Shown here: positions 43,401-51,825 of the stretch, one piece after another
Position numbering within the stretch: the stretch's first letter is position 1
Layout of the letters: every line of letters begins with the position of its first letter
Assembly (NCBI GenBank): GCA_937890355.1
Contig: CALACW010000133.1
Location: 21,023-85,022, forward strand
Direction of reading: 5' to 3'
Origin: CALACW01 sp002431305
Lineage (GTDB): Bacteria > Bacillota > Clostridia > Oscillospirales > Acutalibacteraceae
Length of the DNA: 64,000 nucleotides
Position numbers and translations under genes: made by a program
The notes under the pieces: model-generated
Seen by the model: the letters and a program-made list of their open reading frames with translations, nothing else
Told to the model about the DNA's origin: nothing
Database searches by the model: none

Positions 43401-46400
43401 GAACACGGCTGGACCGATATTATCAACTTAGCGCCCCATCAATGGGGAGAACCCGAAATAACATATGCAGCATGTACATCGGGCGGACTCGAAAAAATCA
43501 CATGTTCGTACTGCGGACTCGTTGACATAACGGGAACCGATGAGGCAACGGGACACGCAAAGAGTCCTCTTGATTCCGATTACAATGATTCCGATGATAA
43601 AATGGAACTCATTTCTTCTGTTAAAAATGTCTGCGGAGACGGAACGGTCGACACGTACAGATGTACCCATATCGACAAAAATACAAATACCCGCTGTGAC
43701 TACACCGTCACAATCGGCGAAGCAAACGACCATACACTCGGCGATTATATCGTCACAAAAGAGCCCTCATGTACCGAAACCGGACTTCGTCACAAGGAGT
43801 GCATTAACGGCGATTATTCGACCGAGGATGAGATAATACCCGCAACCGGACATGATTACAAGGAAGAGGAAACCGTTCCTCCGACATGCGTAAAAGCGGG
43901 ATATGTTCTCATGGTATGTGCAAACGATTCGTCGCACAGATATGAAAAATACACCTCTCAGCCTCTCGGTCACGAGTACGGCGAATGGTATGTAGTAATT
44001 CCCGCAACATACGAATCAACAGGACTTTTAAGACGCGACTGTATACGTCACGACGTGTACGAAACGCGTGAAATCCCCATGAAAATAAGACATAAGGCAA
44101 CATTCATAGCCGACGATAAAATAATCGGAGTTGTCGAATTCGAGGACGGAGCTACATCAATTGACGAGCCCGCAGTACCCGAAAAAGACAGATACACGGC
44201 TAAGTGGGAGGATTACGTTCTTGCGGATAAGGACATAACGATTTATGCCGAATACTCGCTCATACCTCCCGACGGTTCATCTCAGATAAAAACGGACAAA
44301 ACGGCGTCGTTCGACCCCGTAACGGGAGACGCGGTTATAACGCTCTCCGCATCATCCGACGCGAAAACAGTTATTTCAAAAACCGTCAAGGGCAAACCTC
44401 TCGATATCGTGCTTGTTGTCGACCAGTCCGGAAGTATGGAGGGCGCAAGAACCCAGGCACTGAAAAAATCGGCAAATGAATTTATTTCGGCTGTTAATGA
44501 AAATGCGAAAGAAATCGATACCGATCACCGTATGGCTATCGTCGGATTCGCTATGGGTAAGAATGACATTTCAAGAGAATATTACGCGTACCTTAACACC
44601 GGCATTCTTACAACAGGACGCGGATTTATTCAGAAAAACAGACTGACAAACTCGGATATCAAAAATTCTCTTGTCTCTGTCAGAGATTCCGACGGAAAAG
44701 TTAACGAGATTCTTACTTCAGCTGTTAATTCGATTCAGGCAAAGGGCGCTACGGCGGCAGACCTCGGACTCGAAACAGCAAACGATATATTCTCTATGAA
44801 TATATCAGACGGCAGAAAGAGAGTTATAGTATTTATGACCGACGGCGACCCGACATATAATTCCGATTTCCAAACGGAGGTTGCAAACAGCGCAATCAAG
44901 CAGGCAAACATTGCAAAGAACGCTAACAACGCCGTTATTTACGGAATCAATATCGAGAATTACCGCTCGGAGCGTTCCAAAAATTTCATAAAATACGTTT
45001 CTTCAAACTACCCCGACGCGTCGTCATTCAATTACCCCGGAAGCAAACTTACGGATAAATACTATCTCGAGGCTCAGAACACTTCATCACTTTCTTCGAT
45101 ATTTGAGACTATAGCGGAAGAAACATTTGTAAACACGACCGATTTTAAGGACGTTACTCTTATCGACACGGTATCGAAATATTTCACGCTTACAACCGAA
45201 CAGGAAAAAACGCTCAAAGAATCCGCAGTCGAAAAACTGGGAGTTAAATATTCCGACATAACCGTAACAAGAAACGACGACGGCACTACCGTAATCAGAA
45301 TAGACCATGTAATGCCGACGGAGACGACCGTCAACGGCAAAACAAAGTTCATTGCAGAGCTTTCATTTACCGTAACGGCAAACGAAAACACTCTTGAAAG
45401 CGGTATATACAATACAAACACGGACGACGCGGGAATCCTGTTCCCCGGTGCCGATTCGTACGAAAAAACGTTTGTCTCTCCCAACATCAGAATTACCGAG
45501 GGCAGAGCTGCCGCCGTGTTCAGAATAAATTCAGCCGTTTTCAACATTGTTAACGTAAAAGCCGGAAGCAAGATAAAAGCACCCGAATTCAATGTTGAAA
45601 GCGGATATACGTTCAGCGGATGGGATGTCCCCGAAAACTTTACGCTCGACGGCGGTTACGTTATATTTGATTCCACGCTTACCAGGGCAAAACACACAGT
45701 TACGTGGATAATCGACTCGAAGGAAACGAGTGAAACGCTCAGCGTAGGCGACAGAATTACAGCTCCCGATGTTACTCTCAATTCTTCCGGAATGGAATTT
45801 GCAGGCTGGGACGCGGATGTTCCCGACTACATGCCCGATTCCGACCTTACATTTACAGCACTGTTTGCGGATCACGAGCATAAGTATTCCGTAAAATCCG
45901 AAAAGAAAGCGTCATGCACAGAAAACGGAGAAATCGTTTACGAGTGTGAAATCTGCGCTGAAACGTACAGTGAAACGCTCGAATGCACCGGACATCACAA
46001 TTACTACGCCGTAACCGGTCCGTCAGTCGACAACGACGCGAAGACATCGTTTATCTGCTCAGAATGCGGAGAGTATCTCAACTCAAATCTTATATACAAA
46101 CTCGTCGGAACGAGAACGGATTACCGCGGAAATACCCGCTCTGTAACATACGACATCCGAATGACCGACGAATCTCAGGCTGTAGTCCAGCCCGACGGCT
46201 CGGTTACCGTTTCGGCTGTTTTAAACGGCTACTATCCAGACGACATAACGGATATCAAAGTTAAGAGATATAACGACGATTCTACGTATACTCTCCTCCC
46301 CTGCACGGTTAAGGACGGTATAGTTACATTTACTACAGACCATTTCTGCACATTCGAATTCGTTATTCCGGCTGACTGCGAAGACCGCGGAAGACATGAG

Positions 46401-46580
46401 GATTATGACAAGGACGGTATATGCGACAAATGCGGAAAAGCCGTTACAAAAGCGGATCTTTTCAGATGCTCAATGTGCCCGAAATACGAACAAATGAAGG
46501 ATATTCCCGTTATCGGAATCATATATTCGGTAATACATTTCTTCATACATCTGGCGTCTATGATAAGTCATATATCTTAA
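40485..46580 (+). CDS. Giant secreted protein: putative amidase, SH3b, Cys-rich repeats, vWA, InlB-like repeats
   Basis: A 2031-aa protein. Signal peptide 1-34; an Amidase_6-type cysteine hydrolase domain (about 35-200, C73 in GDCANFVSQC and H154 in GYAHSAIVID); an SH3b-like domain (205-280); many TC-x2-G...C-x2-C modules each ending in xGH (290-1240) with a Tyr/Ser/Trp-rich insert (about 426-665); a vWA domain with MIDAS DQSGS near 1312 and FMTDGDP; InlB-type beta repeats (about 1682-1795); a last Cys module; a short hydrophobic C-terminus. It probably cuts a peptide or wall bond and binds a partner at the surface. No LPxTG is seen. GGAGG precedes the ATG. Confidence 0.9.
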   Translation: MKTKVKKLLSFVLVCLMLFGIMPAGIELPTKAQAAGVPGYNAVAAVEWAKAHVNDTWSCLYGRGYWEPGTGDCANFVSQCIYMGGVDQTDKWNHSGYLAHYSANSDGSWIRATQLHDYVVSIGGQDIVNPSVSQISPGDLIFYKSSPKSNGYAHSAIVIDVSGGKATVAAHTTNYICYTNDNFHLGFSGASTHLVKMYGGTCTDKKVRDFTVYTAGSDSVLYAEPSVSSKRYFGFYAGEYTHVTETKNVNGELWGYAQGYGANTGYKEGWVKISTLNYIGHQSTGPISHLMGDWYVKVQPTCSTKGVEERVCSRCGYTEQRYMSIGGAHKEIIPATCLESEYCAACGEILSDPLGHKMSGWIYDKEPTCLEKGTEKNICLRCGYKETRECDELGHDFTGYSNLPGCTTSGTSYYKCGRCDYSYMVNSEWTAYSLIAPSDSKYSEFIGNPDLSKSRTEYRYRDKRYITSSSSSLSGWTKYNTTYKYSSYGSTQGPVYKDPGSGELRKSWSEKYVSDYEKIHYYRYSRYETSDGSTGNDTYLASKNWTNYTYLDLTYKLTHQSSTKGEPSNTPGYMVFYESSNYNDSSTKSYKTYWFEKEFDKNDTSKPIYSTRWYYQDRTKIYTYYYWQWGNWSSWSTSKPSSSSDRQIETRTTYSFKQGALGHDWGDPVVVAPTCHDDGYTRRTCKRCGVTMDTNVTKALGDLFGEWYLISDENASVKVYRRDCVRNCGCHCGCYETKTEEAECVYKPVQTVAPTCTEDGYTVYACTIHQDETRTDDIVPALGHEPDNNWYITKVPACTEKGEEECKCVRHDGGITCDKTFTRETDAYSHSMTKTSASAPTCLNVGNSEYWFCDRCNKYFSDENGDNEIKKDSWIIPATGHKRTDANGEENWITELEASCGTTGLEVLYCQNDWCDVTQTCANCETEHHYLIDEREIEEIAPDYEIIEHKNPTCIELGYDIWSCKNCIGTDHEHGWTDIINLAPHQWGEPEITYAACTSGGLEKITCSYCGLVDITGTDEATGHAKSPLDSDYNDSDDKMELISSVKNVCGDGTVDTYRCTHIDKNTNTRCDYTVTIGEANDHTLGDYIVTKEPSCTETGLRHKECINGDYSTEDEIIPATGHDYKEEETVPPTCVKAGYVLMVCANDSSHRYEKYTSQPLGHEYGEWYVVIPATYESTGLLRRDCIRHDVYETREIPMKIRHKATFIADDKIIGVVEFEDGATSIDEPAVPEKDRYTAKWEDYVLADKDITIYAEYSLIPPDGSSQIKTDKTASFDPVTGDAVITLSASSDAKTVISKTVKGKPLDIVLVVDQSGSMEGARTQALKKSANEFISAVNENAKEIDTDHRMAIVGFAMGKNDISREYYAYLNTGILTTGRGFIQKNRLTNSDIKNSLVSVRDSDGKVNEILTSAVNSIQAKGATAADLGLETANDIFSMNISDGRKRVIVFMTDGDPTYNSDFQTEVANSAIKQANIAKNANNAVIYGINIENYRSERSKNFIKYVSSNYPDASSFNYPGSKLTDKYYLEAQNTSSLSSIFETIAEETFVNTTDFKDVTLIDTVSKYFTLTTEQEKTLKESAVEKLGVKYSDITVTRNDDGTTVIRIDHVMPTETTVNGKTKFIAELSFTVTANENTLESGIYNTNTDDAGILFPGADSYEKTFVSPNIRITEGRAAAVFRINSAVFNIVNVKAGSKIKAPEFNVESGYTFSGWDVPENFTLDGGYVIFDSTLTRAKHTVTWIIDSKETSETLSVGDRITAPDVTLNSSGMEFAGWDADVPDYMPDSDLTFTALFADHEHKYSVKSEKKASCTENGEIVYECEICAETYSETLECTGHHNYYAVTGPSVDNDAKTSFICSECGEYLNSNLIYKLVGTRTDYRGNTRSVTYDIRMTDESQAVVQPDGSVTVSAVLNGYYPDDITDIKVKRYNDDSTYTLLPCTVKDGIVTFTTDHFCTFEFVIPADCEDRGRHEDYDKDGICDKCGKAVTKADLFRCSMCPKYEQMKDIPVIGIIYSVIHFFIHLASMISHIS

Positions 46581-46615
46581 TAGATTTCCAAAATATAAAA
46601 TCATAGTAAGCAGTT

Positions 46616-46649
46616 CCCCGCCCGTGTCTAAACTAAGATTCGGGCGGGG
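46616..46649 (+). terminator. Terminator after the giant gene
   Basis: CCCCGCCCG/CGGGCGGGG stem with a 16-nt loop. The T-tract after it is weak (ATAAATTTATT). Confidence 0.65.
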
Positions 46650-46689
46650 ATAAATTTATTAAAATATCTTTATGCTGAAAAAAATGATA

Positions 46690-46727
46690 AAAAAGAGACT
46701 CAAGGCAAATATGTCCCGAGTCTTTTT
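46690..46727 (-). terminator. Terminator of tRNA-Leu
   Basis: GACTCGGG...CCTTGAGTC stem on the minus strand, followed by a TCTTTTTTATC tract. Confidence 0.75.
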
Positions 46728-46731
46728 TTAT

Positions 46732-46815
46732 TGGTGCGGGTAACAGGGGTCGAACCTGCATGCCGTCGGCACAGGAACCTAAATCCTGCGTGTCTGCCAA
46801 TTCCACCATACCCGC
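46732..46815 (-). tRNA. tRNA-Leu (UAG)
   Basis: An 84-nt class II cloverleaf: acceptor GCGGGTA..TACCCGC, anticodon loop TTTAGGT with anticodon TAG, a variable arm, T-arm GGTTCGACCCC and encoded CCA. It decodes CUA/CUN leucine codons. Confidence 0.94.
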
Positions 46816-46826
46816 GTAACGTTATT

Positions 46827-46855
46827 ATATTATATCAAATAACGTAAAATGTCAA
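46827..46855 (-). promoter_or_regulatory. Promoter of tRNA-Leu
   Basis: On the minus strand TTGACA (46855-46850) with TAATAT at 17 bp (46832-46827) or TATAAT at 15 bp. The -35 box overlaps the stop codon of the membrane-protein gene. Confidence 0.7.
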
Positions 46856-47541
46856 CCTTCATTTTTTATATCCGGGTTCTTTTTCTCTTCGGCGTTTACT
46901 TCCGCAGCAGGAAAAGTTACGGTTTCATCTGTTACCTTGAAATTTTCGAAAGTAACATTCTGACTTACAGAAGAGCTATCGGAATTTGCATTGGGAACCG
47001 CATTCGATTTTTCGTTAAGAATCTCGGCACCGTACGCGCACAAAAAGGATACGATTATAAATGTTACACCGATAATAATATTAGCTGTCGCGTCCGAATC
47101 AAAAGATTCTGCCGAACCCATAACCTTTGCGGTAATCGAATCCGCAATACCGCAGATCGGCTGAGATGCCAATGTAACGCACGAAGTAACAATGCCAAGC
47201 GTCCGCATTTTCTTCGCACCCTCAAATGTAAACGGGGTTTTCTCATTAAGCTCGAAATTAAAATAATTTTCAGCAGTTTTGGATATAAAGATTTCGCCTG
47301 CGCTGATTATCATCCCTGTAATAGCCGAAGAATAAATAGAGCCTAAACTCATCTGTGCTTCGTTTTCAATATACGAAACAATTGACTCTCCGCCGAGTTT
47401 AAAAACATCCGAACCGAAAATCAGACCGATTAATCCGACTGCCAGCGAGCAAAACGTAATAATACTGAATATAAAAACAATCTTACTGAGAATTTTTCCG
47501 GCTTTTGAAAATCCCTGAATAGTTTTAAGCGATTTACTCAT
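46852..47541 (-). CDS. Membrane protein of unknown function, 229 aa
   Basis: Starting MSKSLKTIQGF (47541, GAGG upstream), it has about four hydrophobic segments: IVFIFSIITFCSLAVGLIGL, a helix near AITGMIISAGEIF, one near GIVTSCVTLASQPICGI and IIIGVTFIIVSFLCAYG. A Ser/Thr/Glu-rich tail follows. No family is recognised. It may be co-transcribed with the flavin reductase, though a hairpin lies between them. Confidence 0.7.
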   Translation of the reverse strand: MSKSLKTIQGFSKAGKILSKIVFIFSIITFCSLAVGLIGLIFGSDVFKLGGESIVSYIENEAQMSLGSIYSSAITGMIISAGEIFISKTAENYFNFELNEKTPFTFEGAKKMRTLGIVTSCVTLASQPICGIADSITAKVMGSAESFDSDATANIIIGVTFIIVSFLCAYGAEILNEKSNAVPNANSDSSSVSQNVTFENFKVTDETVTFPAAEVNAEEKKNPDIKNEG

Positions 47542-47562
47542 AGTACATATTCCTCTCATAAG

Positions 47563-47592
47563 TTTCGGGCGGAGCCGGCGCTTCGCCCGAAA
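47563..47592 (-). other. Hairpin between flavin reductase and membrane-protein gene
   Basis: TTTCGGGCG/CGCCCGAAA stem with a 12-nt loop but no T-run. It may be an RNA-processing or stability element rather than a terminator. Confidence 0.5.
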
Positions 47593-47601
47593 ACGAGCGT
47601 T

Positions 47602-48156
47602 TTATTTAAGTTTCTTACCATCCGAAAAAGCAGTTCCGACCTTTTCGCCGAGCGCGTAATATCCGTCGTGAATCGGGTCGAAGGTTATGGGTTTGAATTT
47701 ATCAAGGTCAACTTCCCCGTCGGAACCCAATATGCTCTCATCAGCCGAGATGTTGACAATCTCGCCTAAATAAAGTCCGCCGTCGAGAATTGATTTTAAT
47801 TTGCACTCGAGAGTAAGAGGAAGCTCATTTATAACAGGAGCGTTTACAAACTCACTTTTAACTGTAGAAAATCCCGCTTTCTTCATCTTATCACCGTCGT
47901 CGTTTGCAGAAACAACACCTACATAATCACATTCGGCAGTGTGAGCAACATCCGCCATACTTACGGTAAAAGCATTTGTCTTCTTCATATTCTCGGTGGT
48001 TTTATGACTGCCGAGACTGATTATTATTTCCTTACCGCCGACGATACCGCCCCATGCGGCATTCATTGCATTTGCAATGCCGTTCTCGTCATAAGTGCCG
48101 ATTATCATAACAGGCATGGGATAAAGAACGGGTTTAGCTCCGAAATTTTTTCTCAT
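47602..48156 (-). CDS. Flavin reductase-like FMN-binding protein
   Basis: A 184-aa protein with the split-barrel flavin-reductase fold. MPVMIIGTYDENGIANAMNA, GKEIIISLGSHKTTENMKKT and the AFTVSMADVAHTAECDYVG block match the family. It probably binds FMN and either reduces it or acts as an NAD(P)H-linked electron carrier. GAGTG lies before the ATG. The physiological partner is unknown. Confidence 0.88.
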   Translation of the reverse strand: MRKNFGAKPVLYPMPVMIIGTYDENGIANAMNAAWGGIVGGKEIIISLGSHKTTENMKKTNAFTVSMADVAHTAECDYVGVVSANDDGDKMKKAGFSTVKSEFVNAPVINELPLTLECKLKSILDGGLYLGEIVNISADESILGSDGEVDLDKFKPITFDPIHDGYYALGEKVGTAFSDGKKLK

Positions 48157-48185
48157 AATTAATCACTCCTAAATTTTATTTATAA

Positions 48186-48225
48186 AAAACCGCGACCCTG
48201 AAAAAACACACGGAATCGCAGTTTT
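48186..48225 (-). terminator. Terminator after the GH4 operon
   Basis: AAAACTGCGA...TCGCGGTTTT on the minus strand, followed by TTTATAAAT. A second small hairpin (TGCGG/CCGCA) precedes it. Confidence 0.7.
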
Positions 48226-48260
48226 CTGCGGGAATTACCGCAATCCCCGTTTATCGGTAT

Positions 48261-49556
48261 TTATTTTTTATCGTCTTTTCTCCAAAACTGAGGAAGGTAC
48301 TCCATGTGAGCCTGTTTCATCTCATAGTAGCACTTGAACGCTCTGTCATAGTCGCCGACAAGAGGATGAATCATCAAAGCGTTGAGAGCTGCCTCGTCGT
48401 CGCCGTTCATAGCCGAGATAACGGTATATTTCTCATACTCCTTAACAACCTTCATAAGTCCTTCCATGTGTCTTGTCCAAGTATGGCTTACGGGTACAGG
48501 CTTTGCACCGTCCTTGCCGATAACAGCCGCGATCTCGACTACATCGTCGTCATCCATAAACGGAAGAGTGCCGTTATTAAGAATATTGACAACGTGAACA
48601 TCATTCTTATCATTTGCAATCGAATCAATAAGCGAACAAGCCGCAAGCGAATACTTATGTCCGCCTCTCTTATCAAGAAGCGCGGGCTTTACGCAAAGCT
48701 CCTCATCCTGATACATTTTAAGAAGCTGTTCCTCAATCTCCATGCAAACCTGCGCACGGCACTTAAGATCCTCTTTAAGATGCTTAACCTTAGCGTCTCT
48801 GCAATAGTAATACTGTAAGTATGATGACGGAATACCGCCGACAGCTTTAAGGCACTCAACATCAAAACCGTCGTCGTGAATGTTAGCCATAACCTTGGGA
48901 GCGTAGCCCTCGTCGAACAAATCGTAAAGGCACTCCTTGCCGTCTTTCTTTACGGAGGTAATCCAGCTTAAATGGTTAAGTCCGAGATATGTAATTTCCG
49001 CGTCCTGACCGACAGCCTCTTTAGCGTCGTCAATCATATCAATAGGAACATTGCACAGACCCATGCACTTAACTTTTGTATTGTTAAGAACGAAGTCGGT
49101 AACGATACCCGATGGATTAGTAAAATTGATAAGCCATGCGTCGGGGCATATCTCCTCCATCTTCTTGCAGATGTTTCCGATAACAGGAATGGTTCTCAAA
49201 GCCTTGAAGAATCCGCCGATACCCGTCGTCTCCTGTCCGATAAGACCGTACTTAATGGGTATTGTTTCGTCAAGATAACGACAGTGGAGTTTACCGACTC
49301 TTATCTGGGTAACAACGAAATCCGCACCGACAAGGGCGGAATCAAGATCGTCGGTCATGATAACTTCCGTGTCCATACCCGCTTTTTTTATCATTCTCTC
49401 GCAGAGACTGCCGACAATAGTTCTCTTTCTGTCGTCGATATCCATTAATACAAGTCTCTTAATTTTAAGAGACTCCTGTCTTTTGATGAAACCGTCTACA
49501 AGCTCGGGACAATACGTACTGCCCGAACCGATTACGGTTACATTAATTTCTTTCAT
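48261..49556 (-). CDS. GH4 family 6-phospho-glycosidase
   Basis: A 431-aa NAD+- and Mn2+-dependent glycosidase. Rossmann loop VIGSGSTYCPEL (8-19), NFTNP (144-148), metal-site CNVP (168-171) and GLNHLSW (192-198, H195) mark GH4, of the phospho-beta-glucosidase branch. It splits a phosphorylated disaccharide by oxidation at C3. As no PTS gene is nearby, the phosphate might be added by the neighbouring kinase. It is the last gene of a four-gene operon. Confidence 0.9.
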   Translation of the reverse strand: MKEINVTVIGSGSTYCPELVDGFIKRQESLKIKRLVLMDIDDRKRTIVGSLCERMIKKAGMDTEVIMTDDLDSALVGADFVVTQIRVGKLHCRYLDETIPIKYGLIGQETTGIGGFFKALRTIPVIGNICKKMEEICPDAWLINFTNPSGIVTDFVLNNTKVKCMGLCNVPIDMIDDAKEAVGQDAEITYLGLNHLSWITSVKKDGKECLYDLFDEGYAPKVMANIHDDGFDVECLKAVGGIPSSYLQYYYCRDAKVKHLKEDLKCRAQVCMEIEEQLLKMYQDEELCVKPALLDKRGGHKYSLAACSLIDSIANDKNDVHVVNILNNGTLPFMDDDDVVEIAAVIGKDGAKPVPVSHTWTRHMEGLMKVVKEYEKYTVISAMNGDDEAALNALMIHPLVGDYDRAFKCYYEMKQAHMEYLPQFWRKDDKK

Positions 49557-49591
49557 TTATATCAATCCTTTCGTGTATTTTTTTCCTGTGT

Positions 49592-50530
49592 TTATTTGCT
49601 TTCCAAAAGCCAGTTAATGCATCCGGTAACGGGAGCTGCATTAAGCTTTATAAAGTTTAACTTTCTGCCCGATTTTGTCTCGCACTTTTCTTTTAATGCG
49701 TTTACGTAAATATCATTGGGAAGTTTTACATGCATCGAACCAGAAAGAACAACGTTTACGACATCGCTGTCAAACACCTGCTGTTTCAAATGAGCGCAGA
49801 TAAAGTCCGATCCCGTTTCAGCCATTTCGTCTATAACTTTCAATACGGGTTTATCGCCCATAAACGAAGCCTCAAAGAATATATCTGTAAGTCCCCTGCA
49901 TATCTCGTCCTTAGTATTCTCGTTTTCGAATTTAGGAATAATCGAGAGAACGCCGTCTTTGTCGTTAACGCCGAATTTCTCAAAGAAAAGTTTTGTAAGA
50001 AGCGACTTTTGAGCCTGTAATACAACGTCGAAATAAACAATTCTGAATGCGCGTTCGGCTATCCAGTATCCGTTTCCGCTGTCGCCGGAAAGTTCGCCGA
50101 AACCGCCGACCTGGAGCATGTGACCTCTCGAATCAATCGAGTTACAGCACGTACCCGTTCCGCAGTTGTAACCTATGCCCGTACCGTCGGGAGAACCCGC
50201 CTTTGTTACGATAAAACCGTCGTTGTATATTTCAAAATTTTTAAGTCCCTGATTCGAAAGAATCGAGAACATAGCGTCATGCTGGAACTGATGGTCGATT
50301 CCAGCAAGTCCCATAAGAATTCCGTCGATATTTCCGAGTTTTAATTTATTCTCCAAAAGAAGATTTGTGATACCCTCCATAAGGATATCGCACGCTTCCT
50401 CAAACGATCCCTCTAAATTCTCATGATTGCTTCCCTTTGTCTTAACAACTGAAAGCATATTTTTATTTTCGTCAAACAATGCATATGCGGTCTTCGTACC
50501 GCCTCCGTCGACGCCTATATAATAACTCAT
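49592..50530 (-). CDS. BadF/BadG-type sugar kinase, GlcNAc kinase-like
   Basis: A 312-aa ASKHA-fold kinase. GVDGGGTKTAYAL (6-18), GTGTCCNSI, GGFGELSGDSGNGYWI and the C-terminal VVLSGSMHV phosphate loop match the N-acetylglucosamine kinase-like BadF family. It probably phosphorylates an amino sugar or similar sugar with ATP. It lies 16 bp after the GH109-like gene and 35 bp before the GH4 gene, which supports its place in one pathway. GGAGG is upstream. Confidence 0.85.
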   Translation of the reverse strand: MSYYIGVDGGGTKTAYALFDENKNMLSVVKTKGSNHENLEGSFEEACDILMEGITNLLLENKLKLGNIDGILMGLAGIDHQFQHDAMFSILSNQGLKNFEIYNDGFIVTKAGSPDGTGIGYNCGTGTCCNSIDSRGHMLQVGGFGELSGDSGNGYWIAERAFRIVYFDVVLQAQKSLLTKLFFEKFGVNDKDGVLSIIPKFENENTKDEICRGLTDIFFEASFMGDKPVLKVIDEMAETGSDFICAHLKQQVFDSDVVNVVLSGSMHVKLPNDIYVNALKEKCETKSGRKLNFIKLNAAPVTGCINWLLESK

Positions 50531-50546
50531 TTATTATCCTCCGAAA

Positions 50547-51803
50547 TTAAAAGCATTCTTCGCAGATATCGTCAAGACAGATATCGTTCCTGTCAAAATC
50601 GTTATCTCTGTTTATCCACATTCCGTTCGTAAAGTCGGGAAATGCGACCGCGGTACCGCCCAGTGCGACGCTCTGCTCGGAAAGTGCGGTAATAGCCATC
50701 CATGTCGCAGTGTCAATAGTATCAATGGGAGGCTTCGTCTCATTCATAATACTGTCGGCAAGAGCGAGGAGAATAAGATAATCCATTCCGCCGTGACCCG
50801 CCTTGATTTTCTCCGCATCGTATTTTTTCCAAAGAGGATGAAGATACTTGTCTGCGTATTTCTCATTAAAATCCTCCCACTTATGCTGCGGGGAAACTCC
50901 GTCGATATATATACTGCCGTTGCCGTCGTCGGGAGCTTCTTTGAATACGGCTTTTGTACCCTGAACCGTATACTCGCGTGAATACGGTCTCGGGAGAGAG
51001 CAGTCGTGATTAATAGTTACGGTCTCGCCGTTTGCGCATTTAAGTATAGTCGTAACAACGTCTCCGCACTTAAAATCATATCCGTAAAGGTCATAATCCT
51101 CGCCCTTTACGTTCTTAATCCACTCGTTGAGTCCTCTCTGCTTGCTCGCAACGGAAACGAGAGAAACAAATCTGTTTCCTTTATTTATTTTCAAAAGTTT
51201 TGCGATAGGTCCTATTTCATGCGTAGGATAAAGCTCGCCGTTTCTGTGCATAAAATTAACGAGTCTGCCGTGCTTGTTCTCTCTGCCTAAAACAATCTCG
51301 TCTCTCAAATCGTGACGGTAACCGCCCTCGCAGTGAACAATCTCACCGAAAATACCCTGTTTAACCATATTATAAACAGCCATTTCCTTTTTATCGTAAC
51401 AACAGTTTTCCATAAGCATACAGAACTTGCCCGTTTCCTTTGAAGTTCTGATAAGCGACCAGCACTCCTCAATCGAAGCCGCTCCGCCGACCTCAACGCC
51501 GACGTTAAGACCTGCTTTCATACAATCTATCGAAATTGGGATATGCGTAATCCACGTTGTCGCAACATATACTCCATCTAAATCTTCGACTTCTAGCATT
51601 TCGTGATAATCTGAATATGCATGAACGTCATATCCTTCCGCGCAGCGCTCTTTTGCAGTCTTTAGTCCTGCGTCCAATCTCTCCTCTATAACGTCGCAGA
51701 CAGCAACAACATGAACGCCCGGAACATTCATAAGTATTTCCATCATACTGTGACCGCGTCCGCCCAGACCGATAACAGCCATTCTGCATGTATCTTTTTT
51801 CAT
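50547..51803 (-). CDS. Gfo/Idh/MocA oxidoreductase, GH109-like
   Basis: A 418-aa NAD-binding protein. Rossmann AVIGLGGRGHSMME begins at residue 7; MENCCYDKKEMAVYNMVKQG, VHCEGGYRHDLRDE, ELYPTHEIGPIAKLL and KGNRFVSLVSVASKQRGL match the GH109 alpha-N-acetylgalactosaminidase line closely. It may cleave alpha-linked GalNAc, or act as a plain sugar oxidoreductase; no signal peptide, so it is cytosolic. The start at 51803 has GGAGG 10 nt upstream; a TTG two codons earlier is too close. GH109 is likely, not certain. Confidence 0.85.
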   Translation of the reverse strand: MKKDTCRMAVIGLGGRGHSMMEILMNVPGVHVVAVCDVIEERLDAGLKTAKERCAEGYDVHAYSDYHEMLEVEDLDGVYVATTWITHIPISIDCMKAGLNVGVEVGGAASIEECWSLIRTSKETGKFCMLMENCCYDKKEMAVYNMVKQGIFGEIVHCEGGYRHDLRDEIVLGRENKHGRLVNFMHRNGELYPTHEIGPIAKLLKINKGNRFVSLVSVASKQRGLNEWIKNVKGEDYDLYGYDFKCGDVVTTILKCANGETVTINHDCSLPRPYSREYTVQGTKAVFKEAPDDGNGSIYIDGVSPQHKWEDFNEKYADKYLHPLWKKYDAEKIKAGHGGMDYLILLALADSIMNETKPPIDTIDTATWMAITALSEQSVALGGTAVAFPDFTNGMWINRDNDFDRNDICLDDICEECF

Positions 51804-51825
51804 AAACAAATATCCTCCGAATTTA

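Noticed and set aside
49592..50530. Benzoyl-CoA reductase (BadG-like) activator
   Set aside because: Lacks the cluster-binding Cys pattern of reductase activators, and its neighbours are sugar enzymes.
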